Positions 46,601-56,029 of a DNA stretch of 64,000 nucleotides are shown piece by piece; position 1 is the first letter of the stretch; every line of letters starts with the position of its first letter. The notes beneath the pieces are model-generated. The model was not told where the DNA came from, made no database searches, and worked only from the letters and a program-made list of their open reading frames with translations. The DNA is from Galeopsis tetrahit (Eukaryota; Streptophyta; Magnoliopsida; Lamiales; Lamiaceae), in contig OY776129.1 in NCBI GenBank assembly GCA_963675135.1, positions 49,860,141 to 49,924,140 on the forward strand. The letters are read 5' to 3'. A program made the position numbers and the translations under genes.

Positions 46601-49600
46601 CGCACGAGGATATGGTAGGCATTCCCACAAATCATGCCTGCCATAGATTGAATATTGATCCAGCAAAGAGACCTATCACCCAAAAACGAAGGAAATTTGG
46701 GCCTGATAAATATGCGGCTTTGGCGGTCGAAGTCAAGAAATTGATCGACAATAAATTAATCGAGAAAACTGGAACTGATCCCGAGAGGTTGGCCAATCCA
46801 GTGCTCGTAAAAAAGACGACCGGGTCGTGGAGATTGTGTATAGACTTCACAGATCTAAACGATGCCTGTCCGAAAGATCACTTTCCGATGCCCCACATTG
46901 ATCACCTAGTAGACAATACAGCGGGGCACGAGATGTTAACTTTCATGGATGCTTTCGCGGGCTACCATCAGATCGCGATGCATCCCGACGACCAGCGGCA
47001 TACGGCCTTCATAACAGCCACCGAAATGTACAGCTGGAAAAGAATGCCTTTTGGTTTGAAAAACGCGGGGGCAACATACCAAAGACTGGTAAATAAAATG
47101 TTTGAAAAACACATCGGCGAGATGGTGGAGGTCTATATCGATGACATCGTTGTCAAAAGCTTGCGGAAAGAGGATCACCTACACCACCTTGCCATGACGT
47201 TCGATATACTGAAGGAATACAACATGAAGTTAAATCCGAAAAAATGCAGTTTTGGTGTTAGCTCAGGAAAATTTCTGGGGCACTTGGTTAGCCAGCGGGG
47301 CATCGAGGCGAATCCGAGTAAAATTCAAGCAGTCATTAACATGCAAAGCCCAAGGAACGTGAAGGAAGTACAGAGGTTGATAGGATGCCTTGCATCGCTG
47401 AACAGATTTATTGCACGAACGGGCGATCGTTGCAAACCTTTTTTCGATGCTTTGAAAAAAGGGAGGTTCGAATGGACCGATGAGTGTGAGAAAGCTTTCG
47501 AGAAGTTAAAGGAATATCTATCGGATCCGAAGATCCTATCTAAGCCAGTCCCCGGCGAAATTTTATATCTATACTTGGCGGCCACTGACTGTGCGATCAG
47601 TTCAGTGCTCGTCCGAGCTGAGGGGAGCACACATCTGCCTATCTACTACGTAAGTCAAACACTGAGAGATGCGGAGTTGAGATACACTCCAATGGAAAAA
47701 TTGGCATACGCACTAGTCATGAGCGTCAGGAAATTAAGGCAATACCTGTTCGACCACGAGGTGGTCGTCCTCACAACCTTTCCACTTCGACGAGCACTGC
47801 ATCGTCCGGATACCACTGGAAGACTTTTGAAATGGTCGGTGGAAATAGGGCAATTTGGGCTCACCTACGCACCTAGAACGGCAATCAAGGGACAAGTGCT
47901 GGCAGAATTCATAGTAGAGCTCACTTTCCCGAAAAAAGTGGACGAGGGAATCGAACTTCCTTGGACACTGTTCGTCGATGGCTCGTCGACGAGCACCAAA
48001 GCAGGGGCAGGAATCGTCCTCACCAGCCCAACCCGACAGACGTTTGCTTCGGCGATCGAGTTCGAGTATCGGGCGACCAACAACGAAGCAGAGTACGAGG
48101 CTCTGGTTGCAGGAATCAAGATGGCTATGGCCGTGGGCGCCAGAAAACTGAAATTTTTTTCTGACTCTCAGCTGGTTGTATGTCAAATAACGGGCGACTA
48201 CGAGGCTCGCGGCGATCAAATGATAAAGTATCAAGAGCTAGTGAAAGGATTACTCGAGCAATTTAATCAATTCCACATCGAGCAAATCCCTAGGGAGGAC
48301 AATACGCAAGCAGATGTGTTAGCTCGGCTGGCCACTTTAGAGGGGGAGGCAATATTTTCAGAAGCGACCATCACTAAAATTTCTTCCCCATCGGTGAACA
48401 GAGGTCAAATTTTGCAGGTTGAAGCGACCAGCGACGAGGACTGGAGATCGCCGATCATCAAGTACATCAAGACCGGCGAGCTCCCGGGGGACAAAGTGAA
48501 AGCGACCAGATTGCAGCTCAGGTCCGCAAGGTACACTGTTATTGGCGACCAGCTGTACAAACGGGGTTTTTCAATGCCTTTATTGAAATGCCTCGGGGAA
48601 GACGAAGCGAAGATCGTCATGTACGAAATCCACGATGGATCATGTGGAAATCATACAGGGGGGCAAGCGCTCGCTTTAAAGATCATGAGGCAAGGCTACT
48701 TTTGGCCAACACTGAAGAAGGATGCAATTCATTACGCCCAGGCGTGCAAGAGATGTCAAGCTTTTGCACCCGCTATTCACTCACCTCCAGATGAGCTCAT
48801 CTCCGTTTACAGTTCTTGGCCCTTCGCGAAGTGGGGCATCGACATCATCGGACCTTTCCCGCCTGGCGTCGGGGGGGTAACTTTCGTAGTCGTAGCAGTC
48901 GATTACTTCACCAAGTGGACAGAAGCAAAGGCACTAAAGACCATTACAACGGCCCAGATGACAAACTTCATTTGGAAAAACATAATTTGCAGGTTCGGCC
49001 TACCACGAGCAATAGTGACCGACAACGGACGTCAATTCACAAGTCAAGACATGCTGGATTTCTGCTCAGAGTGGAACATCAAGAAAAAAATTTCAACACC
49101 CTATCATCCACAATCGAATGGTCAAGTAGAGGCAATCAACAAAATCATCAAGCACACCTGGAAAGCTAAGCTAGATGGATTGAAGGGCAAATGGGCGGAC
49201 GAGCTGCATATGGTTCTGTGGGCATATCGAACGACCACGAGGAATTCTACTGGTGAAACTCCGTTCGCGCTCGCGTTCGGAACCGAAGCTGTCATACCAG
49301 CGGAGGGGCAAGTCCCCACTTTTCGAGTGGCAAATTATGACGAGCAGTTGAATAACGATGCACAGCTTTCCGACTTGGACTTCCTAGAAGAGCGAAGGCT
49401 AACAGCGGACGAGAAGAACGTGGTCTACAAGCAAAGGTCAGAACGCTACTACAACACCAAAGTACGTGCTCGCCAATTCACTATCGGCCAGCTCGTACTT
49501 CGGAGGGCGACGGAGCAGTCCATTGGCATACTTGGCCCGACTTGGGAGGGTCCGTACCGAATAACGCGCACACTCCTGAACGGATCATACGAGCTAGAAG

Positions 49601-49665
49601 ATCTCGAGGGCAAGCCGAGCAAGTACCCATGGAACGCGGTCAAGCTGAAGAAGTATTATCAGTAA
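43675..49665 (+). CDS. Element B Gag-Pol polyprotein
   Basis: A single frame of 1996 residues carries everything for retrotransposition. Order: Gag with the core RWYTTLSPGSITSFTELGQY (about 322-341) and a Cys/His motif CDYHNSIGHHTNGC (about 530); protease VDTGAYTNILF with catalytic D690; reverse transcriptase with CIDFTDLNDACPKDHFPMP and YIDD (1154-1157); a degenerate first RNase H; a second, archaeal-type RNase H with FVDGSSTSTKAGAG (D1435), a mark of the Tat lineage; integrase with an HHCC finger (CKRCQ) and the catalytic triad D1723, D1783, E1819 (WGIDIIGP, VTDNGRQF, NGQVEAIN). It ends with the chromodomain-less C-terminus LVLRRAT and WEGPYRI. No stop or frameshift is present, unlike element A. 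ATG 43675 is the first in frame, 360 bp after the LTR. Confidence 0.95.
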   Translation: MSHHTHQDEILPSGGNERPPAPPVNPFANLNMGDILNDPQHLKHFSDYLLEKRRQNEKEELEKAKDQAFDKARKAKGNEEDNRSYHSNSVHPQDRGKNKVDEHSHNSHTGDLRHRNSVFNRMDDKDRRAPRRMPFNVDGRHRADHRDRADHKDQGDRVSALDRVGPGKDSRAPAKSYRSHHSNRHSPRRSHHDDRPDASQGSRRDEVVVPRAQTAEEGQIAQFLETQKMMKLEMDALRAEVVATKLGTTPPITLPAPPLSVAILTTPIQRKIQMPSMAAYDGVSDPRVHLSKYSNYMASIGATDATQCRNFSLTLGDRAHRWYTTLSPGSITSFTELGQYFLTYYGSIAARPASKQRLANVRQSINESSKDFIERFDRLVIDGEAVNDETKLISAVSGLRIGSKLWESIHLTFPVSYADFRTRAGNFIQMEEIMDAAKANEQPEASKRVWPKKNTNTGESSQPKKATTQAGSARPANFRPFEESPEIIQFRESLSLDPRGIFNAVRGKNLLPQAKPMHTSDENLDGSKFCDYHNSIGHHTNGCRDLVRNLFNLYNEGKLAQFIKPLGNGDNRGKKRRDDLRQQLNRPKLTPPMPQNPGNDIDNVGACLVIEGPLGGTQSGKELSVRRAQSEQRALNNVHQVCVAPTAEKPLSHQIFFSDDDLNGVVHPNNDALVITGKIMGTNVHHLMVDTGAYTNILFKHTLDALGGYPEYIEPCDDIIVGFGDTHNHPIGKIRLSLELVSSKEPTMHHTRQLDFMIVDMSSSYNAFLDRPFFNEFKAAASTFYYCVKFPSPAGVITVKGDQTRARECLVRFAKRHSRESTMIGQYIECQTQTEQVNYLEGLPSKYRKIEIGECSRSFDDHQVEANEHASMEVDDHTPMEIDEQTVSGDQLPDDQLTENFPDLEPRLGFELEFGIEDPRWKEPKERATSAEDLETIHLNEARPELEVFIGSNLPEHLRSDMIVFLKENIGAFAWSHEDMVGIPTNHACHRLNIDPAKRPITQKRRKFGPDKYAALAVEVKKLIDNKLIEKTGTDPERLANPVLVKKTTGSWRLCIDFTDLNDACPKDHFPMPHIDHLVDNTAGHEMLTFMDAFAGYHQIAMHPDDQRHTAFITATEMYSWKRMPFGLKNAGATYQRLVNKMFEKHIGEMVEVYIDDIVVKSLRKEDHLHHLAMTFDILKEYNMKLNPKKCSFGVSSGKFLGHLVSQRGIEANPSKIQAVINMQSPRNVKEVQRLIGCLASLNRFIARTGDRCKPFFDALKKGRFEWTDECEKAFEKLKEYLSDPKILSKPVPGEILYLYLAATDCAISSVLVRAEGSTHLPIYYVSQTLRDAELRYTPMEKLAYALVMSVRKLRQYLFDHEVVVLTTFPLRRALHRPDTTGRLLKWSVEIGQFGLTYAPRTAIKGQVLAEFIVELTFPKKVDEGIELPWTLFVDGSSTSTKAGAGIVLTSPTRQTFASAIEFEYRATNNEAEYEALVAGIKMAMAVGARKLKFFSDSQLVVCQITGDYEARGDQMIKYQELVKGLLEQFNQFHIEQIPREDNTQADVLARLATLEGEAIFSEATITKISSPSVNRGQILQVEATSDEDWRSPIIKYIKTGELPGDKVKATRLQLRSARYTVIGDQLYKRGFSMPLLKCLGEDEAKIVMYEIHDGSCGNHTGGQALALKIMRQGYFWPTLKKDAIHYAQACKRCQAFAPAIHSPPDELISVYSSWPFAKWGIDIIGPFPPGVGGVTFVVVAVDYFTKWTEAKALKTITTAQMTNFIWKNIICRFGLPRAIVTDNGRQFTSQDMLDFCSEWNIKKKISTPYHPQSNGQVEAINKIIKHTWKAKLDGLKGKWADELHMVLWAYRTTTRNSTGETPFALAFGTEAVIPAEGQVPTFRVANYDEQLNNDAQLSDLDFLEERRLTADEKNVVYKQRSERYYNTKVRARQFTIGQLVLRRATEQSIGILGPTWEGPYRITRTLLNGSYELEDLEGKPSKYPWNAVKLKKYYQ

Positions 49666-49789
49666 GTTTTTAATTTCTTTATATTTGTATAGTTTGTATC
49701 TAGTCATCATTTCAATACAAGTTTTAAATTTCCATCAAGTGTTAGATAAGTTTGAATTTTTTAGTAAAGGCTCTGCGTAGCCATATAGG

Positions 49790-50145
49790 AAACAAAAGAC
49801 GAGCACTCTTTCTTAACGATGCTCGCAAGGTAGTGGCGACGACGACCACTACCTATCAAACAAAAAGAGTTCAACCGACGAATGGTTAACTCTAAAAGAC
49901 GAGCACTCTTTCTTAACGATGCTCGCAAAAGAAAGACGAGCATTCTTCCTTAAAGATGCTCGCAAGGTAGTGGCGACGACGATCACTACCTATCAAACAA
50001 AAGAGTTCAACCGACGAATGGTTAACAATAAAAGACGAGCACTCTTTCTTAAAAGATGCTCGCAAGGAAAGACGAGCACTCTTTCTTAAAGATGCTCGCA
50101 AGGAAAGACGAGCACCCTTTTTTAAAAAGATACTCGCAAAACAAA
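49790..50145. repeat. Minisatellite with dyad units after pol
   Basis: AAGACGAGCACTCTTTCTTA followed by GATGCTCGCAA recurs six times or so; the unit pairs with itself (GAGCAC/GCTC). Two copies are separated by a longer unit holding the palindrome GGTAGTGGCGACGACGACCA plus CTACC and a GTTCAACCGACGAATGG segment. It is the element B counterpart of the array in element A, with unrelated sequence. Confidence 0.75.
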
Positions 50146-50308
50146 TAAAAGGCAAATTCAAAAGTACTTAACATAAATTGAAAAGCAATACCAAACATCG
50201 TATAAGAAAAAAGTTCCATTCATTGAAAAGCCTTAAAGAGGCTGAAATTACAAAAAAGACCTTAACGGCCGAACAGTCCTAAAAAAACAGAAATAAAATA
50301 CAAGTAAA

Positions 50309-53197
50309 CTAAGCTCCCGGAGCATTCTCCTCGGCAGGAGCATCCTGCTCGCCGGCAACTTCCTCCTCGTTCACAACCTCCACTTCGGCAGGAGCACTCT
50401 GCTCGCCCTGTTGAGTTGGGGAGACTTGTGGAGGATCCGAGAAGAGTACCGGAACACCCAAAAGTCGAGGGAACTGGAGTCCCAATCGCATCAGAGGGAG
50501 CAGGGGGAGTTCCATTTCCGGCTGAGGATTCTCCTTCATAAGGAGGTCGTCCAAAAACCCGCCGAGCGGAATCACATCCACTTCCGGATGAACTTCCAGC
50601 AGTCGATGAATGAGCCCGTGGGCAGTAAGCGCCACCGATAACATGGCCACGCCCCCAGCGAGCTCGTTGGTCTCATCTCGCTCTTTGGTCATGTCGACCA
50701 GTTCTTCCCGGAGAGTAGCCAGCTCTTCCTCATCAGCTTCAGATTTATGTTGAAGAGTGTTTACCTCGGCGGATTTCTTTTTCAGCTCGTCCTCGGCAGT
50801 CTTGAGGCGAGCACGGAGACGTTCGATCTCTTGAAGATCTTCTTGATCCTTCTTTCGAACCATCTCAAGTTGGGCCTCAGAATCGGCCAACTTGGTCTCG
50901 AGGTCGACCACCTTCTCCTCAGCAGTGACGAGCTGCCTCTCGACGACAGCTTTAGCCTTGGCCATTTGGGCGAGCCTTGCACTCCTGTCCTCGCTGACCT
51001 TGCGGCTCTTGGCGATCTGGACGGCGAGTCTCTCGACGGTGTAGGAGGCATGGGTCAGGTCGATGGCGGCCAGGCGCGCGTTCTCCAGAGAGCTCTGGTT
51101 TTTCACCTCGTCGAGCAGCGTGGTCGTCAGCGATCGGGGCACATTCTTCATGACCCTTACGACGAGCGGGTCTAGAGATTCTTGAGTGGCCGCATCCCGC
51201 GACCGGTAGTAACCGAGGAGGTTGTCGTTGTAAGGTTCAACGATCGAGTTTTCGGCAACCCTAAAGAAAAAAAAGAAGAGAAAAGTTAGAAAAAAGTACT
51301 TGAAAATATTCTAAAACTTTATTGATGAAAAGCTTACCTGGAAACCCTTGCGGCATCCCAGCTGAGAAGTGTGTTGTCTCCCTGAGCCCTCTCCCCGGCC
51401 GACGAGCTCGCTGCAATCTCTCGCGACCGAGTGCTTCGGGGAGGAGGGGATACGACCTGCGTAGGGGGAGGCGAGTTATCCCTCGTCGGAGGAGATCTCC
51501 TCGGTGAGATCCTCGGTTCGCCAACTGGCTCAACCCTCTGCTCGGCAGCAGGTGGGCGAGAAGAACCCCCCCGGGTTTCTCTAGCAATTCTTTTAGGCGG
51601 AGCCCCCGAGGTCTCCGCCCCCTTCCTCTTCTTGCCAGTGCCATCAACTACCTTGCGCTCGCGGAGCATTCTCGCTTGTTGCATCATCTTGCTCGACAGT
51701 ATGCGATCAACTTCGACGGATGGAGGAAGGTAAGTGACAACTCTCTCTGGAACCACTACTAAGAAAGAAAGACGAGAAGTCAGTGTTTATGAAGAGCAAT
51801 TTCTCAAAAACTTAGCAAATTCACAAAAAACTTAGAAATATGTTAATACCTGGAGGGAATTCTCGGGTGAAGTGATGAGGAGGTACTCTGAGACCTGCTC
51901 GCTCACGCATACACTCCCTGTTCAGAAAGCGACAGGACCTCTCCAAGTAGCGACGATTAAGAACGCAGTAAACGTGGTATTGAAAGAGGGGCGTAAGACG
52001 GTGCTCGGCAGTCTTCTTGCGAACAATTTCACCTACAAAAACGAGAAGTTAGTCAGTATAGACAAGAACGAGCAGAAATAAAAATAATTTACCACGAATT
52101 CTTTGATATTCAGTGTCTAGGGGAATGCGATCCGAGGAGCCATCTGGCCTCACTGGACTTTTCCAGTCCCCGGCTACCCACCACCAGTTGGTTTTCCAAT
52201 CTCTAACCTTGTTGGGAACCCCTTCAACCAACTTGAAATTATCTCGGCCCCTCACGTAAAAGTATCCATGGCCCACTTTCTCTCCGGCCTCGGCTACCTG
52301 AAGGAGATAGTTAATCTCTTTTGGGCTTAACCATGTGTTCCGACACCCGTTCTCGACCGCCACCAGGCCGAACAGTGTAAGAATGCCGATCAGGTTCGAT
52401 CAACCGTTCGGCAAAATTTGAGAAGGGGCCACCTTCAAGAAATGTAGAAAGTTTGAGATACTGGGGTGCAGGGGGAACCTCAGCCCTGCCTCCATCATGT
52501 CGATGTTGACGGCGACCATCCCTTCTGGCGGCTGGTCGGCCCTCTCATCCGGGCGAGGAACAAAAAAGCAGACATCGGCCGGCAGCTGGTACTTCTTTCA
52601 GGAATTTTCTAACTGCGCCGAGGAGACTTTACTCGCATACTTGTTCGCCTCGTATATTGTTTGGGAAGCTGCTCGATGCGGGCGAGGAACCTCTCGAGGA
52701 AGGTATTCGCAGAAATATTTATAATAGGCCTCCCTCGAGACCTCGTCGCCATCCAAATTTTCCCTACCACTCAGAATGTCCTTTATGCTCTCCGCATATT
52801 GAACAACCTCCTCAAAGTCCTCGCGGAGACTCCTCGTCAAGGTCTCCTCGACTTGGGCAATATCTATCTGGTCGCCCACCCCTCGATCCAAGCCCTGGTC
52901 GCGCAGATCAGAACTAGTCTCACTGCCACCCTCCTCGACATCACCCTCCTCGGCATCGTTGCCGGCATCATCCCTGCCGGATTCGTCGAGTTCGTCGACG
53001 TCGACGACCACTGCCTTTCCTAGATCGCGGACTCCAACATTTATGGGTTCAGGGGAGTGGATCCTAGAGTCCGAGGAGGATGCCCTCTCCATCAAGGCCA
53101 AGGCCAAACGGTCTCCGCCGCCGGAATTCTCAGAACCACCAACCAACGGCGGCGGACCACCGTCGGAACCACCACCGGAGCCACCACCAAACTCCAT
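50309..53197 (-). pseudogene. Antisense gene of element B (two TGA stops)
   Basis: This four-exon gene runs opposite to gag-pol. Exons, from the start, are 53197-52093, 52032-51850, 51758-51338 and 51260-50309; all introns are GT-AG and all joints keep the frame (886 codons plus the stop). Two in-frame TGA codons break exon 1, at 52598-52600 and near 52400; both look like TGG-to-TGA changes. Protein features: Gly/acidic N-terminus; a PF04195-like part with FFVPRPDERAD, GLRFPLHP and FYVRGR; a Lys/Arg-Ser/Pro-rich region in exon 3; a long coiled coil in exon 4 (RKVSEDRSARLAQMAKAKAV onward); and an acidic Ala/Glu tail. The match of three motifs in the same order to element A's antisense gene shows homology. 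Confidence 0.75.
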
Positions 53198-53390
53198 TTT
53201 TTCTTAAGAAATGGGGGAAAAGAAGTTTTAAAGAAAGAAATGAGAGTTATTTACCTTTGTATCGATCGAAAACCACCCAAAACTCGCCGGAAAACTTGAA
53301 GTAGAAAGCTTGGAAGGAAGCTCGAGAGGAATTCAAAAGTTGCAGAATTGTGAAAGTGTTTTTATGAGGAAGAAGGGCCTATTTATAGGC

Positions 53391-53397
53391 AAAGTCG
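53391..53397 (-). promoter_or_regulatory. TATA-like box for the antisense gene of element B
   Basis: CCTATAAATAGGCC on the minus strand lies about 195 bp before the ATG at 53197 and inside the element, downstream of pol. Its position suggests that the antisense gene has its own promoter rather than using the 3' LTR. Confidence 0.5.
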
Positions 53398-53763
53398 ATC
53401 AGGGACTTATGTGCAAGAAAACGGGGTCAAATTCATAATTTTCCCAAAAATTTGGGGTCATTTCCGAAAATGAGTTCGGAAAGTGGCCCCCACGCGCGAC
53501 CTTTGAGGTCGGCACGTGCCCCACGCGCGCTTTTCAAATTTCGGGCGTCGTTCACGCGCCTGACACATGTCAGATCCGTCATTATTAAAAGTTGCTTCGA
53601 TAATCGTGCTCGGCGCTGAAGACGAGGCGACCGCCTCCATCACACGTCATCAAGATCTCAAATTTGATTGTGTTGTCGAGAACAATTTCCACCATCTAAG
53701 AAGACGACCATACTGCTCGCCTTACCATTCTGCGAATACGAAGAAAGGCAACCAGGGGGCAAA

Positions 53764-54489
53764 TGTTATACCTAGTCAAAGAAGTCAATCTTTGACAAGT
53801 CAATCCTAGTCACCAGATTACGTGGCGAGGACCAGTCAGCAAAGTCGTGCGACGACTAGTCAACAAGACCAAGAAAATGTAATAGAATAGGTGTATTTAA
53901 TATATTTAAGTGCTCGCTCAAAGATGTTGGCGAGCACATGGTTTAGTTAGCTGCTCGCCCAAATGTGTGGCGAGCACGTGTCTATCTTAGCTAGGAAAGT
54001 CTAAGTATTGAAGCCTTGGGAGACAGCATGGAGCGTGGCGACCACACTCCTCGACATGGTCCTCCGGCGACCACCGTAGCTCAGCTCCTCGGCATATCGG
54101 CGAGGACGAGCACCAGAGGCGGTTTAGCATTAAATGCGCCATCAAATCACCTTTTCGGGCAGAAGTCAGGTCCAATAAGGGCGTGCCACGTGTAAAGGGC
54201 GGGCAGCCCCTAGAAACCACTATATAATGCCTAAAAGAGGCTCATTTGTACACAGGTTACCCATTCCACCAAATCACCCAACCCAAAGCAATAAACACTC
54301 CCAAAGCTCTCAAGCTTTTAGCTTCTCCAAGAAGCTATATCATTGTTCTTGATTGTTCTTGTTTTGTTCTTCATAAAGATCATCATAAATACTCCCTAAA
54401 CACGTAATAAACCCCCGATCATTATACATGTTTGTCTCGTGCTAACAAATAGTCCACATCCGATTCAACCATCAAAAGCACGTACAACA
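53764..54489 (+). repeat. Element B 3' LTR
   Basis: It is 726 bp and differs at two positions from the 5' LTR. The G-rich CCAGGGGGCAAA just before it (53752-53763) is the likely purine primer. Its TATA box (54221-54228) would direct transcripts rightward into DUF674 copy 3, whose ATG is about 335 bp downstream. Confidence 0.95.
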
Positions 54490-54494
54490 CTATC

Positions 54495-54560
54495 CAAAAT
54501 GGTATATATACATGCAACTCAATTCCGATCCCAAACATAACATTAAAAAGAGAAAAGAGA
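54495..54560 (+). promoter_or_regulatory. Core promoter and leader of DUF674 copy 3
   Basis: GGTATATATACATGCAACTC begins 6 bp after the target duplication of element B; TATATATA is at 54503-54510. CCAAACATAACATTAAAAAG before the ATG matches copies 1 and 2. All sequence farther upstream is LTR. Confidence 0.6.
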
Positions 54561-55365
54561 ATGGAAAACTCAGGATTGAGCATGAAGGTGTTGGTGGACA
54601 CAGTTGGAAAAAGAGTGTTGTTTGCAGAGGCTGGAAAAGAGTGTGTGGATTTCCTCTTCTTCATTCTCTCCCTCCCTCTCTCCACACTCATCCGTCTTCT
54701 CCAAAAACAAGGCATGGTGGGTTCACTCGGAAATCTGTATCAAAGCGTTGAAACTCTGAATGAATCCTTCTTTCAACCAAACACAAGCAAGGAGAGTCTG
54801 CTGAAGAAACCAATAGTCCCACCCCCAGGGAATTCTGTTCCTCTCTTGTCTGACGAAGAGAGGCTCTCCATCACCCCTGTGAACAAGTTGTATAGGTGTT
54901 GCGATTGTGCCTCCTATAGTGTTACTGATGACCCACGAGCGCTTTGTTCAGACTGCGGCAATGTAATGGACTGCGAGGTCCCATATACTGCTCCTGCTCC
55001 TACTGTCGTGCAACCTGCAGCGGCTGCCGGTGGGTTTGTGAAGGATGTTGTAACGTACATGGTCACGGATGATTTGAAGGTCAAGCCCATGTCTACCATC
55101 TCATCCATCGCTGCGCTCAAACAATTTAACATAAAAGATGTCTTTGCTCTCGAGGAGAGGGAGGTTAAATTTGGAATCACCCAGGTATTTTTTATTTATT
55201 TTTTCAGTTTCTTCTAATAACTTTGAACTTTTTTCCAAATAGGTCTTATAAAGGTCCTTGTTACTCTTTTTTTTTTTTTTTTTTGCGTAGGCTGTGAAGT
55301 TGCTGAAGGCTTCTTTGGAATCGGACGAGGTTCTCACCACTGTTTTCTTCGATCAAATGACATGA
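54561..55365 (+). CDS. DUF674 family protein, copy 3
   Basis: Exon 1 is 54561-55184, the intron 55185-55290 (GT-AG, phase 0, with a run of about 22 T before the acceptor) and exon 2 55291-55365 (TGA). The product has 232 residues, ending earlier (FFDQMT) than copies 1 and 2. It keeps the zinc-ribbon-like C113/C116 and C129/C132 pattern (YRCCDC and LCSDC) and family marks KRVLFAEAGKECVDFLFF and VKPMSTISSIAALKQFN. It is intact, but its distal promoter has been replaced by the LTR of element B, so its expression may differ from the other copies. Confidence 0.9.
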
Positions 55366-56029
55366 TCTTAATTAGCCTCGTTTTCCTTTCCTTGTTTGCA
55401 CTCTTTGACTTGGGTCTTTTAATCTTGCGGGTCTATTTTCCTCAAAATATGTAATGCAACATCTTCTATTTAATATGTCTTCTAAGAACATATTTAATTA
55501 ACTAGCATTTCGTGTATCAAATCATTTTCCTGTTTCATTTAGTAAATTACTATCAATTATTCCTTAAAAATTATTTTCATACTCCGATTTGAATGTGTTG
55601 ATATTCTTATCAATTAATCCTTATCTTTTGTTACAAACTCAATAATATAATTTTATTGCCAATGTCTTGATCTGATTTTATTTTGTTGCACTTGCCTAGT
55701 GATGTTAAATGAGTTGGAAGCTAGTAATATTTTGATCGAGTGTGAATATTGATATCTTAAGTCGTCTATAGATTTTCTATTACTTTTGAATTGACAATAC
55801 ATGAAAGATATTCTTTGATAAATGAGTTCAAATCTATTCACAGCCTACATGGGACTTTTTATCAGCTACACCTATACCCACACCAAAAAATGCAACGGGG
55901 CAGCATAGTACAACAGCCTGCATGCAGGTGCAAAAAAAAAAGAATATATTGCATACAAAAGATACGATTATGACACCTGTCAAAAAAATAATAATAGAAA
56001 TATATTGAAAGCTCTCATAGGCAGCCACG
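55366..56029 (+). other. 3' flank of DUF674 copy 3
   Basis: AAAATATGTAATGCAACATC, CATTTCGTGTATCAAATCA and the GATCTGATTTTA / TTGCACTTGCCTAG words match the flanks of copies 1 and 2. No other gene is visible. Confidence 0.55.

Larger units (their letters stand above)
42590..54489 (+). mobile_element. Element B: young Tat-type Ty3/gypsy retrotransposon
   Basis: This complete element of 11,900 bp has the 5-bp target duplication CTATC (42585-42589 and 54490-54494) and 726-bp LTRs that start TGTTATACC and end ACAACA. The LTRs differ at 2 positions by my count (A/C at 42924 versus 54098, A/G at 43006 versus 54180), so insertion was recent. It carries an uninterrupted gag-pol, two RNase H domains, an antisense gene, a minisatellite after pol, and a primer site and purine tract in the right places. 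It may be autonomous for retrotransposition. It is inserted directly upstream of the core promoter of DUF674 copy 3. Confidence 0.97.

Noticed and set aside
43855..49643. Many open frames on the minus strand and other plus frames within gag-pol of element B.
   Set aside because: They are shadows of the main frame, without motifs or start signals.
50411..53304. Plus-strand frames opposite the antisense gene of element B.
   Set aside because: They are reverse-strand shadows; the minus-strand frames join through consistent GT-AG introns and match element A.
23270..54489. Both gypsy elements have LTRs of exactly 726 bp, which could mean that they are the same family.
   Set aside because: The LTR sequences are unrelated (TGATGC...CACATCA against TGTTATACC...ACAACA), so the equal length is chance.
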